Source of the DNA: Begonia masoniana
Lineage: Eukaryota > Streptophyta > Magnoliopsida > Cucurbitales > Begoniaceae
Assembly: GCA_022432975.1 (NCBI GenBank)
Contig: CM039516.1
Span: 33,629,157 to 33,693,156 of the forward strand
DNA length: 64,000 bases
Direction of reading: 5' to 3'
Shown: positions 12,591 to 24,612 of the stretch, piece after piece
Position numbering within the stretch: the stretch's first letter is position 1
Layout: each line of letters begins with the position of its first letter
Notes under the pieces: generated by a model
Database searches by the model: none
The model's input: the letters and a program-made list of their open reading frames with translations, nothing else
What the model was told of the DNA's origin: nothing
Translations under genes and position numbers: made by a program

Positions 12591-13053
12591 GGCCGACAAC
12601 AAAATCCATTGTAATATTTTTCTATTTCCATTCGGGAATAGGTAGAGGTTGGAGGGGTCCACCTGGTCGTTGATGATATGCCTTCACTTGCTGACATACC
12701 ATACAAGACTCTACTTACTTAGCAACCTCGTTCTTCATATTTAGCCACCAAAAGTGCAGTTTCAAATCTCGATACATCTTCGTGCTTCCCGGATGTACTG
12801 AGAAAGAAAACGAGTGAGCTTCTGACAGAATTTCCTTTCGTAGCTCTTCATCCCTCGAAACATACCACTTGTCTTTGAACTTTAGAATGCCATCTCCCGA
12901 ATGACTGAACTCGGAAAAGGCCTTAGGCAACTTGCTTACTATATCGACAATTTCCTTTGAATTGATCCTTTGGGCTTTCTTAATTCGGTCCAGAATGGTT
13001 GGCCGTACTGTCAGGTCCGCCAGTACAACCGATAACTCAGAAACTATCTCCAA
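12591..13053 (-). pseudogene. Tekay-1 integrase N-terminal (zinc) region
   Basis: Reads HSFSFSVHPGSTKMYRDL and FWWLNMKNEVAK, the HHCC-type region before the integrase core. A stop at 12715-12717 ends the open stretch, and the remaining bases run up to the target duplication at 12586-12590. Translation resumes across the nested element at 4093, where the catalytic core continues. Upstream it abuts the RNase H part with a short frame break. Confidence 0.82.
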
Positions 13054-13062
13054 ATCGAACTT

Positions 13063-14574
13063 CTAAATTTCTGTCCTCAGAGGCATTGATATAGCCGACA
13101 TCGCTGGTTGCATAGTAGCCGGCATCCTACTCAACGCATCGACTACCACGTTAGCTTTTCCTGGGTGGTATTTAATCTCGATATTATAATCTTTCACAAA
13201 CTCGAGCCACCGCCTCTGCCTCATGTTTAACTCCTTCTGAGTAAATATATATCTCAAGCTCTTGTGATCCGAAAATACCTCACATGACTGTCCATATAAG
13301 TGGTGCCTCCATATCTTCAGTGGAAAAACAATAGCCACTAACTCCAGATCGTGAGTAGGGTAGTTTTGTTCGTGACTCTTCAATTGTCTGGATGCGTAAG
13401 CCACCACTTTTCCCTTTTGCACTAACATGCTTTCTAAACCAATCTTTGACGCGTCACCATATACACTGAATTTTCCGTCTTCGACCAGCAACACCAATAA
13501 AGGAGCAGTGGTTAATTTCAGTTTGAGTGTCTGAAAACTCTCTTCGCAAGCTTCAGACCACTTGTACTTGATATCATTCCTCGTTAAGCTGGTCATAGGC
13601 TTTGCTATTACAGAAAATCTCTTGATAAACTTCCTGTAATAACCTGCTAGCCCGATAAAACTCCGTACCTTGCTGGCATTCCTCGGTCTCGGCCATTTTT
13701 TCACAGCCTGAATCTTGGTCGGATCCACGAACACTCCTTCTGCAGACACCACATGGCCAAGAAAGTTAATCCTGCTCAACCAGAATTCACACTTCGACAG
13801 TTTGGCGTACAATTGGTGTTTTTTCAAGGTTGATAGCACAATCGCCAAGTGCTCTTTGTGCTTTTCGTCATTGTGAGAATAAACCAGGATATCGTCGATG
13901 AAGACGATCACAAATTTGTTAAGAAAATCCTAGAATATCCTGTTCATCAAGTCTATAAATGCCGCCGGGGCATTCGTCAATCCAAACGACATCACTAAAA
14001 ACTCATAGTGTCTGTACCGGGTCCTGAATGCGGTCTTTGGAATATCAGCAGCCTTGACCTTCAATTGATAATAACCGGAGCGCAAATCAATCTTTGAAAA
14101 TACCTGAGCCCCTTGTAGTTGGTTAAATAAGTCGTCGATCCTCGTTAACAGGTACTTATTCTTGATGGTTAACTTGTTCAGCTCATGGTAATCGATGCAT
14201 ATACGTAGGGACCCATCCTTCTTTTTGACGAATAAGACGGGAGCGCCCTACGGAGAGAAACTATGGCGTACCAAGCCCTTGTCCACTAATTCCTTTAGCT
14301 GATTTTTCAACTCCCTCAGCTCTATTGGCACCATACGGTACGGATTCTTCGATACCGGTTCAGCACCAGGACATACTTCAATTTTGATCTCAATCTCGCG
14401 ATCCGGTGGCAACCCCAGCAAGTCGTCTAAGAAAACCCCTGAGAAGTTTCGAACTACCGGAATATCTTGAAGCTCCACCTCACCTTGCCTTTGAACATCC
14501 ACTACGTAGGCTAGAAATCCGGCACATCCTGACCTCATCAGCCGTTGAGCTTCTAAGGAGGACACAACAGGCAT
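13063..14574 (-). pseudogene. Tekay-1 reverse transcriptase and RNase H
   Basis: The upstream part 14574-14248 contains the pre-RT segment (DIPVVRNFSGVFLDDL) and the RT start (PYRMVPIELRELKNQL). It stops at a TAG (14248-14250) just before the [13 protein letters not shown] motif. The palm continues in the next open stretches, with the catalytic motif FIDDILVYS at 13911 onward, then thumb, connection and RNase H ([27 protein letters not shown]). A second stop lies near 13930. RNase H has YGDAS where YCDAS is more usual. Overall order and length match a Tekay pol, but the stops make it a pseudogene. Confidence 0.87.
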
Positions 14575-14595
14575 ATTGTGTTTCTTTGGTATAGC

Positions 14596-15207
14596 CTAGT
14601 AGGAGAACTCTTTCTCGTTCGGGAGCTTAGACACTAGCCCAGACCTGCAGTTGATGGTGGCATGAAGTCTAAACAGCCAGTCCATTCTCAGAATTACATC
14701 ATATCCTTTCATACCGATGACGATAAGATTGGCATATAATTTCTGGTCCCCTACCGACACTATATCGCCCCGCACTACCATCCCAGAGTGCATAAACTCT
14801 CCGGACGGTAGCATGAGACTGTAGGGTTGATCTGACGGCACAAAACACAAATTCTCCCTAACCACGAAGTCCATCACCATAAACGAGTGTGTGGCCCCCG
14901 TGTCCAACAACGTGTAAGAAGGTGAATTACAAATCAAAATTGTACCTGTGATAGCCGTATGCTGTACTTCGTCGTCATCCTCGATCATTGCAAAAACCCT
15001 TTGGGTAGCACGATTCGGCCTCCTATTCGACATTGGGCAATCCCGGATGTGATGGCCCTCCTTGTCGCACCTAAAGCATCGGTCGGTAAATAGCTTACAT
15101 TCACCCGTGTGGCTTCTCTGACAACATGGGCATACATGAAGCTGAGGAGCTCCCAGTGGTCCTTTCCCCCTGTCCTGATTGGCAGTTGTTTCATTGGGCC
15201 TCTTCAC
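14596..15207 (-). pseudogene. Tekay-1 gag zinc knuckle and aspartic protease
   Basis: The 203-residue open stretch has a CX2CX4HX4C knuckle (C44, C47, H52, C57) and, about 45 residues on, the protease active site LLDTGATHSF (Asp about residue 102). Then follow the MLPSGE and [13 protein letters not shown] blocks of retropepsins in this clade; the usual GMDWL appears as RMDWL. It ends in a stop inside the SYxA linker that normally runs on into pol. Confidence 0.85.
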
Positions 15208-15978
15208 GCTCCTGTTCAGTTGCTGCTGTGGTTGCCAACCACAACCTTGCTGTTGATGTTATTGAGGAACATCCCGTATGATCCTTTTTGATGAATCCCT
15301 CTGTCTCTGCAACTTCATCTCTAACGCTTCCAACTAAAAAGCTTTGGCCACCACTTTTGTATACGGTGCCTTGTCAAATCCCCCGGTTGTGATTCCCCGT
15401 AAAAGGTCCATCTTCAGACCCTGGATGAACTGGTGTACCTTGTTTTGGTCGGTGTCCACCAAATGTGTTGCATAGCGGGATAATGACTCAAAATTCTGAA
15501 CATATTCGGCCACCGATCCATATTGCCGCAGTCGAGAGAATTAGATCATCTTTTCTTTCCTCACACTGCGGTCGAAATATTTCTCGTAGAAAATCCTCTT
15601 GAATTCGCTCCAATCTATTGCCACGGTAGTCGACTGTACGGTGTCCCACCAAAAGCCCGCGTCTTTGGTGAGGTGGAATACCGCACACGTAACTTTCCTG
15701 TTATTCTCTACTTCCGCCTATCTGAACATACGCTCTATCATTCGGATCCACTCCTCGGCGTGAGTAGGGTCCGTCGACTGCCCGTCGAACGTTGGTGGTT
15801 GTAGCCTCTGGAATCTGTCTCCACTGCTGTCACGTGGAGCATTCGCATGATTGTTATTCTCATTGTCCTCCCTTGCCATCATGCGTTCCATCATGCGAGA
15901 TTGAACGCCGACTAACTCGCTTAGACGGTCAAGGGCGGCGCCCCTGTCGTTTGGCTCACCTTCGTGTCCTTTCACCAT
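15208..15978 (-). pseudogene. Tekay-1 gag N-terminal and capsid region
   Basis: Starts MVKGHEGEPNDRG at 15978. It contains the PPTFDGQSTDPTHAEEWI block typical of Ty3/gypsy gag (retrotrans_gag family). The reading frame changes near 15718 and again before 15208, so gag survives as out-of-frame pieces. The initiator lies about 165 bp inside the 5' LTR. Confidence 0.8.
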
Positions 15979-16127
15979 TTCTACAGAAATTCTATACGTA
16001 ATAATAAACTCAATTTAATAAACTTAAACTTATACGGAAACTTAAACACTTACAGTTGATGGAGCAATCTCACGTGGCAGATTGCGCAGTCAGATAGTCT
16101 ACAGAATCGATTTTAAAACCCGGGCGT

Positions 16128-16139
16128 GATCTGATATCA
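16128..16139 (-). other. Decayed iMet primer-binding site of Tekay-1
   Basis: The minus strand reads TGATATCAGATC against the canonical TGGTATCAGAGC, with two mismatches. It lies four bases from the LTR edge at 16144. Confidence 0.8.
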
Positions 16140-16327
16140 TAACTGTGACGACCCAAACCAGTTGGATATGACTTTACTTAAACTTGGCTTTTTTTTTTTT
16201 GACATAAAACTTTTTTCGATTTTTTTTTTAAAAACTCTAAAAGAAAGCCTAGAGTCGTTTTCAAGCCTTTGAAGATAGTGGGAAATGTCCGTAAGAAAAA
16301 TATTACTACCTTCTCTGGAATTGACTT

Positions 16328-16790
16328 ATACTAAAATCGGAAGAAATGAAATCGGAAGACATAAAATCAGAAGACATGTAATCGGAAGACATAAATTCAG
16401 AAGACATAAAATCGGTGACATAAAATCGGAAGACATAAAATCGGACGACATCAAAGAATAGCGGTCAATAACTTGACCTTAACTCAAACTCTCTGGAATT
16501 GACTTCTACTAAAATCGGAAGGCATAAAATCGGAAGATATAAAATTGGAAGACGTAAAAATGGAGACATAAAAATGGAAGACATAAAATCGAAAAACATA
16601 AATTCAGAAGACATAAAATTGGAAGACATAAAATCGGATGACATCAAAGAATAGCTGTCAATAACTTGACCTTAACTCAAACTCTCTGAAATTGATTTTT
16701 ACTAAAATCGGAAGGCATAAAATCAGAAGACATGTAATTGGAAGACATAAAATCGGAAGACATAAAATCAGAAGACTTAAACGCCTCAGA
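16328..16790 (-). repeat. 15-bp minisatellite in three higher-order blocks
   Basis: Unit close to AAAATCGGAAGACAT, about 25 degenerate copies. They form three blocks, each opened by a TCTCTGGAATTGACTT-type leader (about 16313, 16489, 16683) and separated by a shared spacer, giving a higher-order period of about 176-194 bp. The array is near the sense 3' end of the LTR, outside the intron-like segment. Confidence 0.85.
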
Positions 16791-17438
16791 ATTTCGGTCG
16801 ACATAGACACCTGACTGAGCGTATAACACCTGGGGTCGATATTTCAATCCATATAGAGTCGACATCCACACAATTCGGTCGATGTTGACACTCTTATCTC
16901 AATACTCTGCTAATCGATCAGCTACCCCAGCTGACCGATCGGCTGCCCTTCTATCTGACGATCTATTTCTTCCTCCTACCTATTTTCTTCTTTCACACCT
17001 TCATGACCTGATAACATCACAACATTGCTACTAAACTTCTTCCTAACCTCTTTAGACACAAAATGCTTCAAACCCCCAAAAACTCGATTCAAAACGTAAA
17101 TCTTAAACTTGTCAGAAAACGTGGCAGAAATTCGAGAATCAAGCTGCATGGATCGATCAAAAGAAAAACGAACGAATACTTGCATAAACCTAAAAGCCCC
17201 AAACAGTTCAGTATGTTTTTTTTTTTTTTAAAATTAACTATCTAAACAAAAGTTCTAAAGCATCGACATAAAACCTATCCATCACCTAAATCCCAAAAAG
17301 ACTATACAAACGTGACATACACATTAAAACCTTACCAAAAAAATGCGCCTGACTGCCACAACCAACCCCGCAAGCTCGTCCCGCCAACAGCCTATATGTC
17401 GGCCTGAGGCTTGGAGTCCTCATCTGCACGGTCTGTAC

Positions 17439-18095
17439 CTACATCATGGAGTTCAACTATAAGCTTAAAGCTCAGTAAGATCATAAAATGCGAGTGATGC
17501 ACGTGCTATGCATGAACGTTTGAAATACATAAACATTATTTTACATTACATTCACGTGCACATGTTGGTATAAGTAGGGCTTCTAGAGGAACTGGCGCAC
17601 ATATATACATGACATAACATAACATGACATGGGTTAGTAGTTTTGCCGGGTCCCAGGGAGGGATAAAAGACATATTGTCCTTGGCGATGACGGTTTTACA
17701 TAGTCACAAGAAAGGACAAGAACATATGCCAGTCCCCGTCCCATACTTAACCGTACTTTACATTCACATTTTATCTTTCTTAACTTTAAATCGCGTGCAT
17801 AAAATATTTGCATGACTTTCTAGAAAACGTGTATGCATGAACATATAATGTGCGTAAATGTAACATAATAAAGGACAAGTCAAAGCATAAATGAACAACA
17901 GGTCATCGAAACTATACACAGAGCATTACAGTTAACTTCAGACATAATCTACGACCTAACTACCCAACGACAACCCGACAGCATAAAAACCTAGTACCTC
18001 CGTGATGTACAGCCTTAAGGGCCAACCTATACGTATGAACTTACCTGGCGTACTTAGCACGTTTTGATCTTCTTGAAATCCTTGGTGGTCAACAC
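17439..18095 (-). other. Intron-like cassette in LTR 16144-21155
   Basis: Exon-like block 18095-18045 (51 nt), donor GCCAG|GTAAGT at 18044, 606-nt segment, acceptor GATGTAG ending at 17439. The upstream acceptor is weak (TAAAG). The CCTTT target site used by insertion 1-2464 in the other LTR lies at this upstream junction. Confidence 0.45.
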
Positions 18096-18689
18096 CTTTA
18101 GATGTCCAAGAGGTGGTAAAGTTCGGCCAAGCTCCAAAGGGGGATATGAAATTTTCGGAGTTCCTATGAAACCTACTAAAAACATCAACATTTTTTCCTT
18201 TTTTTTTAACTCTAAACCAAAACCCATCAACCAAAACTAAACACTTACCTTTAATCTTCATAAAAGGAGTGGAAATCTTGAAGAAAGGGAACAAAACCGT
18301 GGAGAAGAGGAGAAGTTTTTTTCTTGGCTGGTGAAGGAAAAGAGAAGGAGTGAAAGGGGAGAGTTTCACGTGGAAGAGAGGAGAAGAGAGGAAGAGATAG
18401 AGAGAGCTTTGGCTTCTTCTGTAACGCCCAAAATCCACCACGGCTCGGCGCGCTACTCTATTAACCAATCCCACATTTAAAACGAATTTTAAAATAATTT
18501 TTGATAAAATTTTGACTCAATTTTTGGGTTTCTCGAACCCTCGAAAATAGTTGGAAAATGTGCATAGAATACATGCCAAACCTTTTGAAAAAGGTCAGGT
18601 TAAAATATATTTGAAAATAAAAAATTTAAAAAAATTTCCAAGTTGGCTCGATTTGCCGCCGCGCGCGCAGCAGTGAGCCGCAAATGCCA

Positions 18690-18800
18690 CATCGCGTGCG
18701 CGAGGTGCCGATCGATCGGCGACCTCTCGGGTCGCTCAAGCGCGCTACAGTAGCGCCTGCCGATCGATCGGTGCTAGGCGCTGCGCGCGCGCCTCCCCTG
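18690..18800. repeat. GC-rich CGATCGATCG palindrome cluster
   Basis: Two copies of CCGATCGATCGG and several GC-rich inverted repeats (GCGCGCGC, CTAGGCGC). Similar palindromes sit near the sense 3' end of the LTRs at 40737-41030 and, in weaker form, 16911-16945. Confidence 0.75.
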
Positions 18801-19301
18801 CCTAGCACGCGCACTCCTCGACCACCAGCACCCTCTTCCACTTTTTCTCATTTTTTCTTCAAATAATTTACACCAAATTCACCCAAAATTTATCTCAAAC
18901 ATTCCCAACATCCTCGACTTCTTGACACGTAAACATCTTAAAAAACCGACCTTAAAATATCAACGAAACCGTGGAAACAAATGAACCCGACGTTTGTTGT
19001 TATACAAAAAAATGAGCAGCATAACGAGTGAATATTTTCTAAACCAAAACCTGAAAATCAAATAGTTTTAAATCACTATCATTTACATATAAACAATCCA
19101 ACAAAACAACCACTATCCACAACCATACCAAGATAGTTAGAAAACTATACACAATACAAAATACCAAACTCCCCACACATTCCCCGGAAAGTCATGGCCG
19201 AGACGCCCCGACAACTGCCTGCACCGGCATGCTCCATGCGCCGCCGACTATTTCCTAGTCTTGAACTCCCTCATCTAGCTCACCTGTAAATATATCATCA
19301 C

Positions 19302-19960
19302 CTACACTATAGAACACAAAAATGTAAGCCTAATGCTTAGCAAGTAGGGAATAACGAATGCAACAAAACACAATGCAACCAATCCTATCACATGCAGTTT
19401 CTAACACTCAGTTCTGCTCGTTTCACATTAGTTGGTTTAATCATTTCATAAGCCGAGTGGATCGAGTAGGCTCACATCCTATAACCATCTAGGACGGCCA
19501 CACTCAGAACCACCAGAGCAAGACTAGATAGCAATCATCCCATGACCGTGTTAGATGGCTATACAAATTCTCCCTCCACGTCGATCGTAGAATCCTATAA
19601 CCGTCTAGGAGTTCATACTCACGACCATTACGTATTTTATCCTGGCATCTTTCATAGAGGTCCCCTCGGGGTGCTACACTCTAGCACTTGTTCCCGACCA
19701 GGCAACTCTAATCAAGACTAAGTTTGCAATTCTTTTTATTTGATTACATTTCACGCTCGCAATTCAAACCATGCAAGAAAACTCGTATTTTGTGTAATTT
19801 AAAACCATGATGCATGTTAAGAGAATATGCAACACAACACAACTCGAAACAAACAACCAACCATTAAACCCTACCGTTCCATGGTGTAAGCCCAAAGGCA
19901 AAATGATTGCAAACTACTACTGACCTGATTGCTCTGCACGTAATCGTTCACTTTGTCCAG
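19302..19960 (-). other. Intron-like cassette in solo LTR 18420-20901
   Basis: Exon-like block 19960-19925 (36 nt), donor TCAG|GTCAGT at 19924 (the only one of eleven lacking GTAAGT), 623-nt segment, acceptor GTGTAG ending at 19302. An AGCATTAGGCTTA box lies just before the acceptor. Confidence 0.45.
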
Positions 19961-21155
19961 CTAAATTATTCTCTTGTCAACCTATTCAATAGAGAAAACT
20001 AACTTAGTATCAACCTAAGAAATTCTAAGGAAATTTTCTAACCAAAACTAACAATAATTTGAACCACTTAGAGTTTAAATCCTAAAACCCGATTTTCTCC
20101 ACAATTTTTAGCGTCTTCAATGAATTTTGACGTGCCACCCCATTCCGTAAACCTCTACACGTCTACTATCCATTGAAACAACCAAATTTAACAACTAAAT
20201 AACTTAGCCAATTCGAAATCCACAAAACAGAATCGGTGCCCTTAATTCAAAAATTCGGTTTTTGCTCAACTCTCACCAAAACTCTAAACTCTCCCTAAAA
20301 ACAACATAAACTAATCCATCTAACCTTTAAACATTAAAATTAGGAAGGAAACTAGCTAAGGTAGAAATTTTCGGAATACTCATTTAGGGTTTTCCAAACC
20401 CTAACCAAACCTTCACAAAACACCCTAAAAACATTAAAAACCAACACCTAAATGTATGAAACCAAAAACCCAATCAATTTTACCTTAGAACTCCTTGCAA
20501 AAATGAAGAAAAGGGAGAAGAAGAGATCGGCTATGGAGGAATAAGAACCGTGAAGAATGAGGAAGAAGAAAGCAACATTGGCTTTTTAACCTAACACCAT
20601 TTTTCACTTTTAAAATCTTCCACCAAGTTTTTCATTTTCATAATTTCACCTCACCTTTATTTTTATCAAGTAATCCACCGTGAATCCTTCCCATTCATCA
20701 CTTGCTTCCTACCTTCTATTGGTTCAATCATATTTGACTTTTCAACCATCCTACACCATCACCTATTTAACTTAACCACACACTTTTCTTCTTTTCTATT
20801 TCTTGCTTTCCTTCCCATACTTAGGAGAACTCTAAAAATAAACACTCAATGTAACCTAGTCTAAGGCTACAGACATCATAGAAAATTTTCCAGGTGTTAC
20901 ATCTTCAACAAGTTTGGACAATTGTCATGCATTCATTGGATCCCTCCCAACTACCTTAATTGTCTTCCTAATTTGCCCCTACATTGGTTTCTAACTAATC
21001 CGCTATTTAGCTCGCCGATTTGGTTTCTCCAAAATCTTCTTTTTCCACTAAACATCCCAACAAATTCCAATAAAATATTCATTATGTTAGTCTCAAATTA
21101 ATCCCGTTCAATAATTCAAGGGTTAATTATATGGCCAAAAATGCCGGGTGTTACA

Positions 21156-22034
21156 GAGTTTTGTTTGACAAAATTGTATAAGGAGTCCTATTTATTAGAT
21201 AAACAGCAATGAGAACACATTCACCATAAAACTTTATGCGAACATGTGTTTGAAAAAATAAGGGAACGTGCAACATTTAAGATGAGCTGATGTTTTCTTT
21301 CAACAAGTGAATTTTGTTGCGGAGTTTGAACACAATATGTATAATGATTTATTCTATTTTTATCATAAAAGGTATTGAGTGAAAACTCTAGAGCATTATC
21401 TGTCATAATGCTTTTGACAATAAAATTGAATTGAATGTCAATGATTGAAATAAATTTGGGGATAATATGAACAACTTCTGATTTGGAAGTAGATACACCC
21501 AAGTGGCTCTACTATGATAATCAACAATGGTTAAAAAAATACCAAAAAATCATCATGTGTAATTGTATTAAAAGGACCCCATACATAACAATGAATCAAT
21601 TGAAAGGGTGATTCAAACATATTATTGTGAGACTTAAAATGTAAACGATGTTGTTTAGCTAATGACAAACATGACAAATTGAGTCTTCCACCAAATGTAA
21701 ATGTAAAATATCCTTTAAAAGATGAATTTTTACATTTGATGGATGTCATAGCCGACAATGCCAGAGAGAACTTCTAGCAATGTTCAAATTGCATGATGTT
21801 TTTGAAAAAGAAAACTGGGATGAAGAAAATTTGGATATAGTTGTTGCATGATTTTGACTTTGATTGAAAACGTACAAGTTTCTAATTTGTTTACCTATCC
21901 CAATCATTTTGGCTGAGTTTTGGCCCTGAATTAAGGAGGAATTAGAGTTGAAAAAGATGGAGCAATTTAGAGTAGAAGATAGTGCACTGACAGACAACAA
22001 ATTATACCGAAAAGATGGAATGTATGGAACATCA
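21156..22034 (-). pseudogene. Old Ty1/copia remnant: protease, pre-integrase, integrase start
   Basis: Decayed copia pol. Stretch 22000-21746 has the LSVSALSSTLNCSI protease C-terminal block. Stretch 21758-21531 resembles GAG-pre-integrase (HCYVWGPF, a form of the HxDxWGP block). Stretch 21502-21221 has an integrase part with TPQQNSLVERKHQ. Tekay-1 cuts it on the left and the Sirevirus on the right; its 5' end resumes at 38038. It is the oldest layer visible. Confidence 0.8.
22030..22034. other. Sirevirus target duplication, left copy
   Basis: CATCA, repeated at 38033-38037. Joining the flanks restores a continuous copia reading across the site. Confidence 0.9.
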
Positions 22035-22730
22035 TGTAGGAACGTGATTGTCTAAGAGGGGGGGGGGGGGGGTGAATTAGATTTTTTAAGTTAATTTCTT
22101 AACCTAATAGTTTTCTCTCTTTGTGTGCAGTTTCTAAGTTTACAGCAAACAAACAAGCAATCTAAAGTAAGAGGTAGAGAGAAATCGACACCATAGTTTT
22201 TAACATGGTTCTGCCAATCTTGCCTACGTCCACGCTCCAAGGCTCCTCCCTTGAAGATTCTTTCATTCTCCTCAGAGAAATCTAAATCGCATTTCACGGG
22301 CGACGATCTACTGCTTTTTACAAATCTGGATTGCTCTTCATTGGCGACAATCCACTGCCTTTACACTTTAACAGAATGGATTAGATTTACAGCACAGGCT
22401 ACACTCTCACAAATATTAAGTCTCCAATTAAAATCTCGAGAGGTGTAGGAAAATAACAGAGTATTACAAAGCCTTTTTGCGTGTAAGGGTTCAGAGAGAG
22501 TTTTAGCAAAAGTTGTTCTCCTGAGCTTAATTCTTCTATTTATACTCTGTCTTTGATTTGTTTTGCATTCGAAAAGGTCCTTGTCTCCATTCAAAAATAT
22601 GACCATTGGAGAGCTTTCCGTACTCAGAAAAATTAGTCGTTGTGTTCTGGAGTCGCTATCTTTCACGGTCTTTAAAGTCTGGATGATTGAGTCTTTGGAC
22701 CAATGAGCTCGGATGAATGCGTCTTTCACT

Positions 22731-22985
22731 GTCGTGGACAACTGCGTCTGTCATTAGTGTGGACGATTGCGTCTTTCATTTGCGTAGATGACAGCGTTTG
22801 TCATTAGTGTGGACGACTGCGTCTTTCATTTGCGTGGACGACAGCATCTGTCATTAGTGTGGACGACTGCGTCTTTCATTTGCGTGGACGACAACGTCTA
22901 TCATTGGTGTGGACGACTGCGTCTTTCATTTGCGTGGACGACAGAGTTTATCTTTCACGTAGACGACTGCGTCTATTTCTGTTTT
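22731..22985. repeat. GTGGACGAC minisatellite in Sirevirus LTR
   Basis: About 50-bp units made of two half-units (GTGGACGACTGCGTCTTTCA and a GACGACAGCATCTGTCATTA type), four to five rounds. The same array is at 37610-37855 in the other LTR. Confidence 0.88.
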
Positions 22986-23254
22986 ATTTCACATGGGTAA
23001 TTGACTGTGTGTAACGCCCGGGATTTTTGAGGAAAAAATAAAATGATAAGGAAATTATTTATTAGATAGTTGTTTTAATTAATTTAAAAGAAACGTGAAT
23101 AAAATTGGTTAAAATAATTGATCAATTAAATTGTGTTCGGGTATTCTAAATGGAGAAATTAAGTCGTGGGTAATAATTAAGAACGAGATTTAACGGAATT
23201 TACGGAAGAGCAAAACGGTATATTAATGTTTAATAGGAATTAGGATTATTAATG

Positions 23255-23294
<40 letters not shown>

Positions 23295-23305
23295 AATAAC
23301 ATAAA

Positions 23306-23339
23306 AACAACAGAATGGCCCGAAGGCCATTCTGTTGTT
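23306..23339 (+). other. Conserved LTR hairpin, best copy
   Basis: Perfect 15-bp stem AACAACAGAATGGCC with GGCCATTCTGTTGTT around a CGAA loop, just after a TTA microsatellite. Confidence 0.88.
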
Positions 23340-24182
23340 CGAGCTCGCCCGACGCTGAGAGAGACCGAGGAGAAGAGGGAGGCGCGAGCGACGATTTCCG
23401 ACGAAAACGCCGGCGATATCTCGCCGTTCTCCGGCCAGGCAACGACGACGTGCGATCTCCGACCATCCTCGCGCACGAACCGACGGTAAGGCCCTTGTTT
23501 CTCCCTGTTTTCGGTTCGATTTGTGGCTGTGGGTGGTGAGCTCGATTGAGCTCCGATCGCCGGCCAAAATAGGCTGCTTCCGGCGTGGGTTTGCCAACCC
23601 TAGGGCCGGCTATTGTTGATTGGCCGTGGAACGCTCAATTCGAGCGAAAATCAGTGAGGCCCGATTTAGGGCACTCGGGTTTTGCTTAATGTAGCTTCGA
23701 TTTTAGGTTAGATTATTCTAATTGAGTGTATATGTGGTTGATTGGTGAAGAAATTGATGAGTTTTGATGAAAGATCGAAAAAGTGAAATTTTGGGAGAAA
23801 GGGCAGTTTCAGGTTTCTGCAAAATTGACCTAGCTTCGGTCTTTTGTTTTAAAATTCCTTTTGGCAGATTAAAATAGGTTATTAGAGGAGTACGTGGCCG
23901 CTAGAATCGTTCGATTCCGATAACCGACGCGAAAGTTACGCGCGTTCGAAGTTTTAGGTCGGTTTTTACCGAACCCAAATTAGTGGCCATTTAACTAGGT
24001 TTTAATTGGATTAGGCTAGAAATAGTAGTTTAAGATGTTTTTACAAAAATGAGAGTTTAGTTATGCCCAAATGAGAAAATGGAAATTTTAGGAAAGAATT
24101 TCCTTAATTAGGAGATTAGTTTAAGTTGAAATTAGTTTAATTAGGATTGATTTTAATGTCCTTTATTTATGAAATGCCTTAG

Positions 24183-24575
24183 GTGGAGACGACTTTTGGA
24201 CGGTGCTCGGCTAGCTACGGACGCCAGGTAAGTGGATGTTAGGTTTCCGGCCCTTAAGGCCCTACATCGTATCAACGTTAGGTTTTTATATTTTGATGAT
24301 GATTTTCTGACTGTGGGTTTAATGAGTCGGGTAGCTTAGAATGTTAGTTATTAGTGGTTTGTTAAGTTTGCTATGAGTATAGTAAGTCCATGTGCGTTGT
24401 GAATGGTTGATGATATGTCCATGTATGTCTATGAATTGCTCATGCATCATGTTTTATAAAAGGTGCATACGAACTATTTACGAGCATGTTTTTAAGATGA
24501 ATTGAACGGTAATGATTTAAAGATGTTTTATGAAAATGTTGAATTAAAGAATATGAATGATGAATGATGATGATG

Positions 24576-24612
<37 letters not shown>

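Larger units (their letters stand above)
18420..20901 (-). mobile_element. Solo LTR nested in Tekay-1 right LTR
   Basis: Plus strand starts TGTAACGCCC and ends CAGGTGTTACA, with 5-bp duplications TCTTC at 18415-18419 and 20902-20906. The empty site is seen in the other LTR near 2790. At 2482 bp, with TG/CA ends and no genes, it is best read as a solo LTR left by recombination. Same sub-family as 1-2464 and 55184-59756. Confidence 0.9.
2465..21155 (-). mobile_element. Tekay-1: Ty3/gypsy chromovirus with three nested insertions
   Basis: Visible own parts are left LTR remnant 2465-3037, internal 3038-4098 and 12591-16143, and right LTR 16144-21155. Internal length without the nested element is about 4.6 kb. 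Gene order on the minus strand is gag with zinc knuckle, protease, RT, RNase H, integrase, chromodomain, which with LTRs of about 2.5 kb fits the Tekay/Del clade. Several stops and frameshifts disable it. The right flank is GAGTT at 21156, inside an old copia remnant; the left target duplication is outside the window. Confidence 0.88.
16144..21155 (-). repeat. Right (5') LTR of Tekay-1, with nested solo LTR
   Basis: Plus strand starts TGTGACGACCC and ends GCCGGGTGTTACA. Own length is about 2.5 kb after removing 18420-20901 and its duplicated TCTTC. It contains the 15-bp minisatellite and the intron-like cassette. Confidence 0.9.

Noticed and set aside
16328..16790. Met/Ser-rich repeat frames on the minus strand
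   Set aside because: They come from the 15-bp minisatellite.
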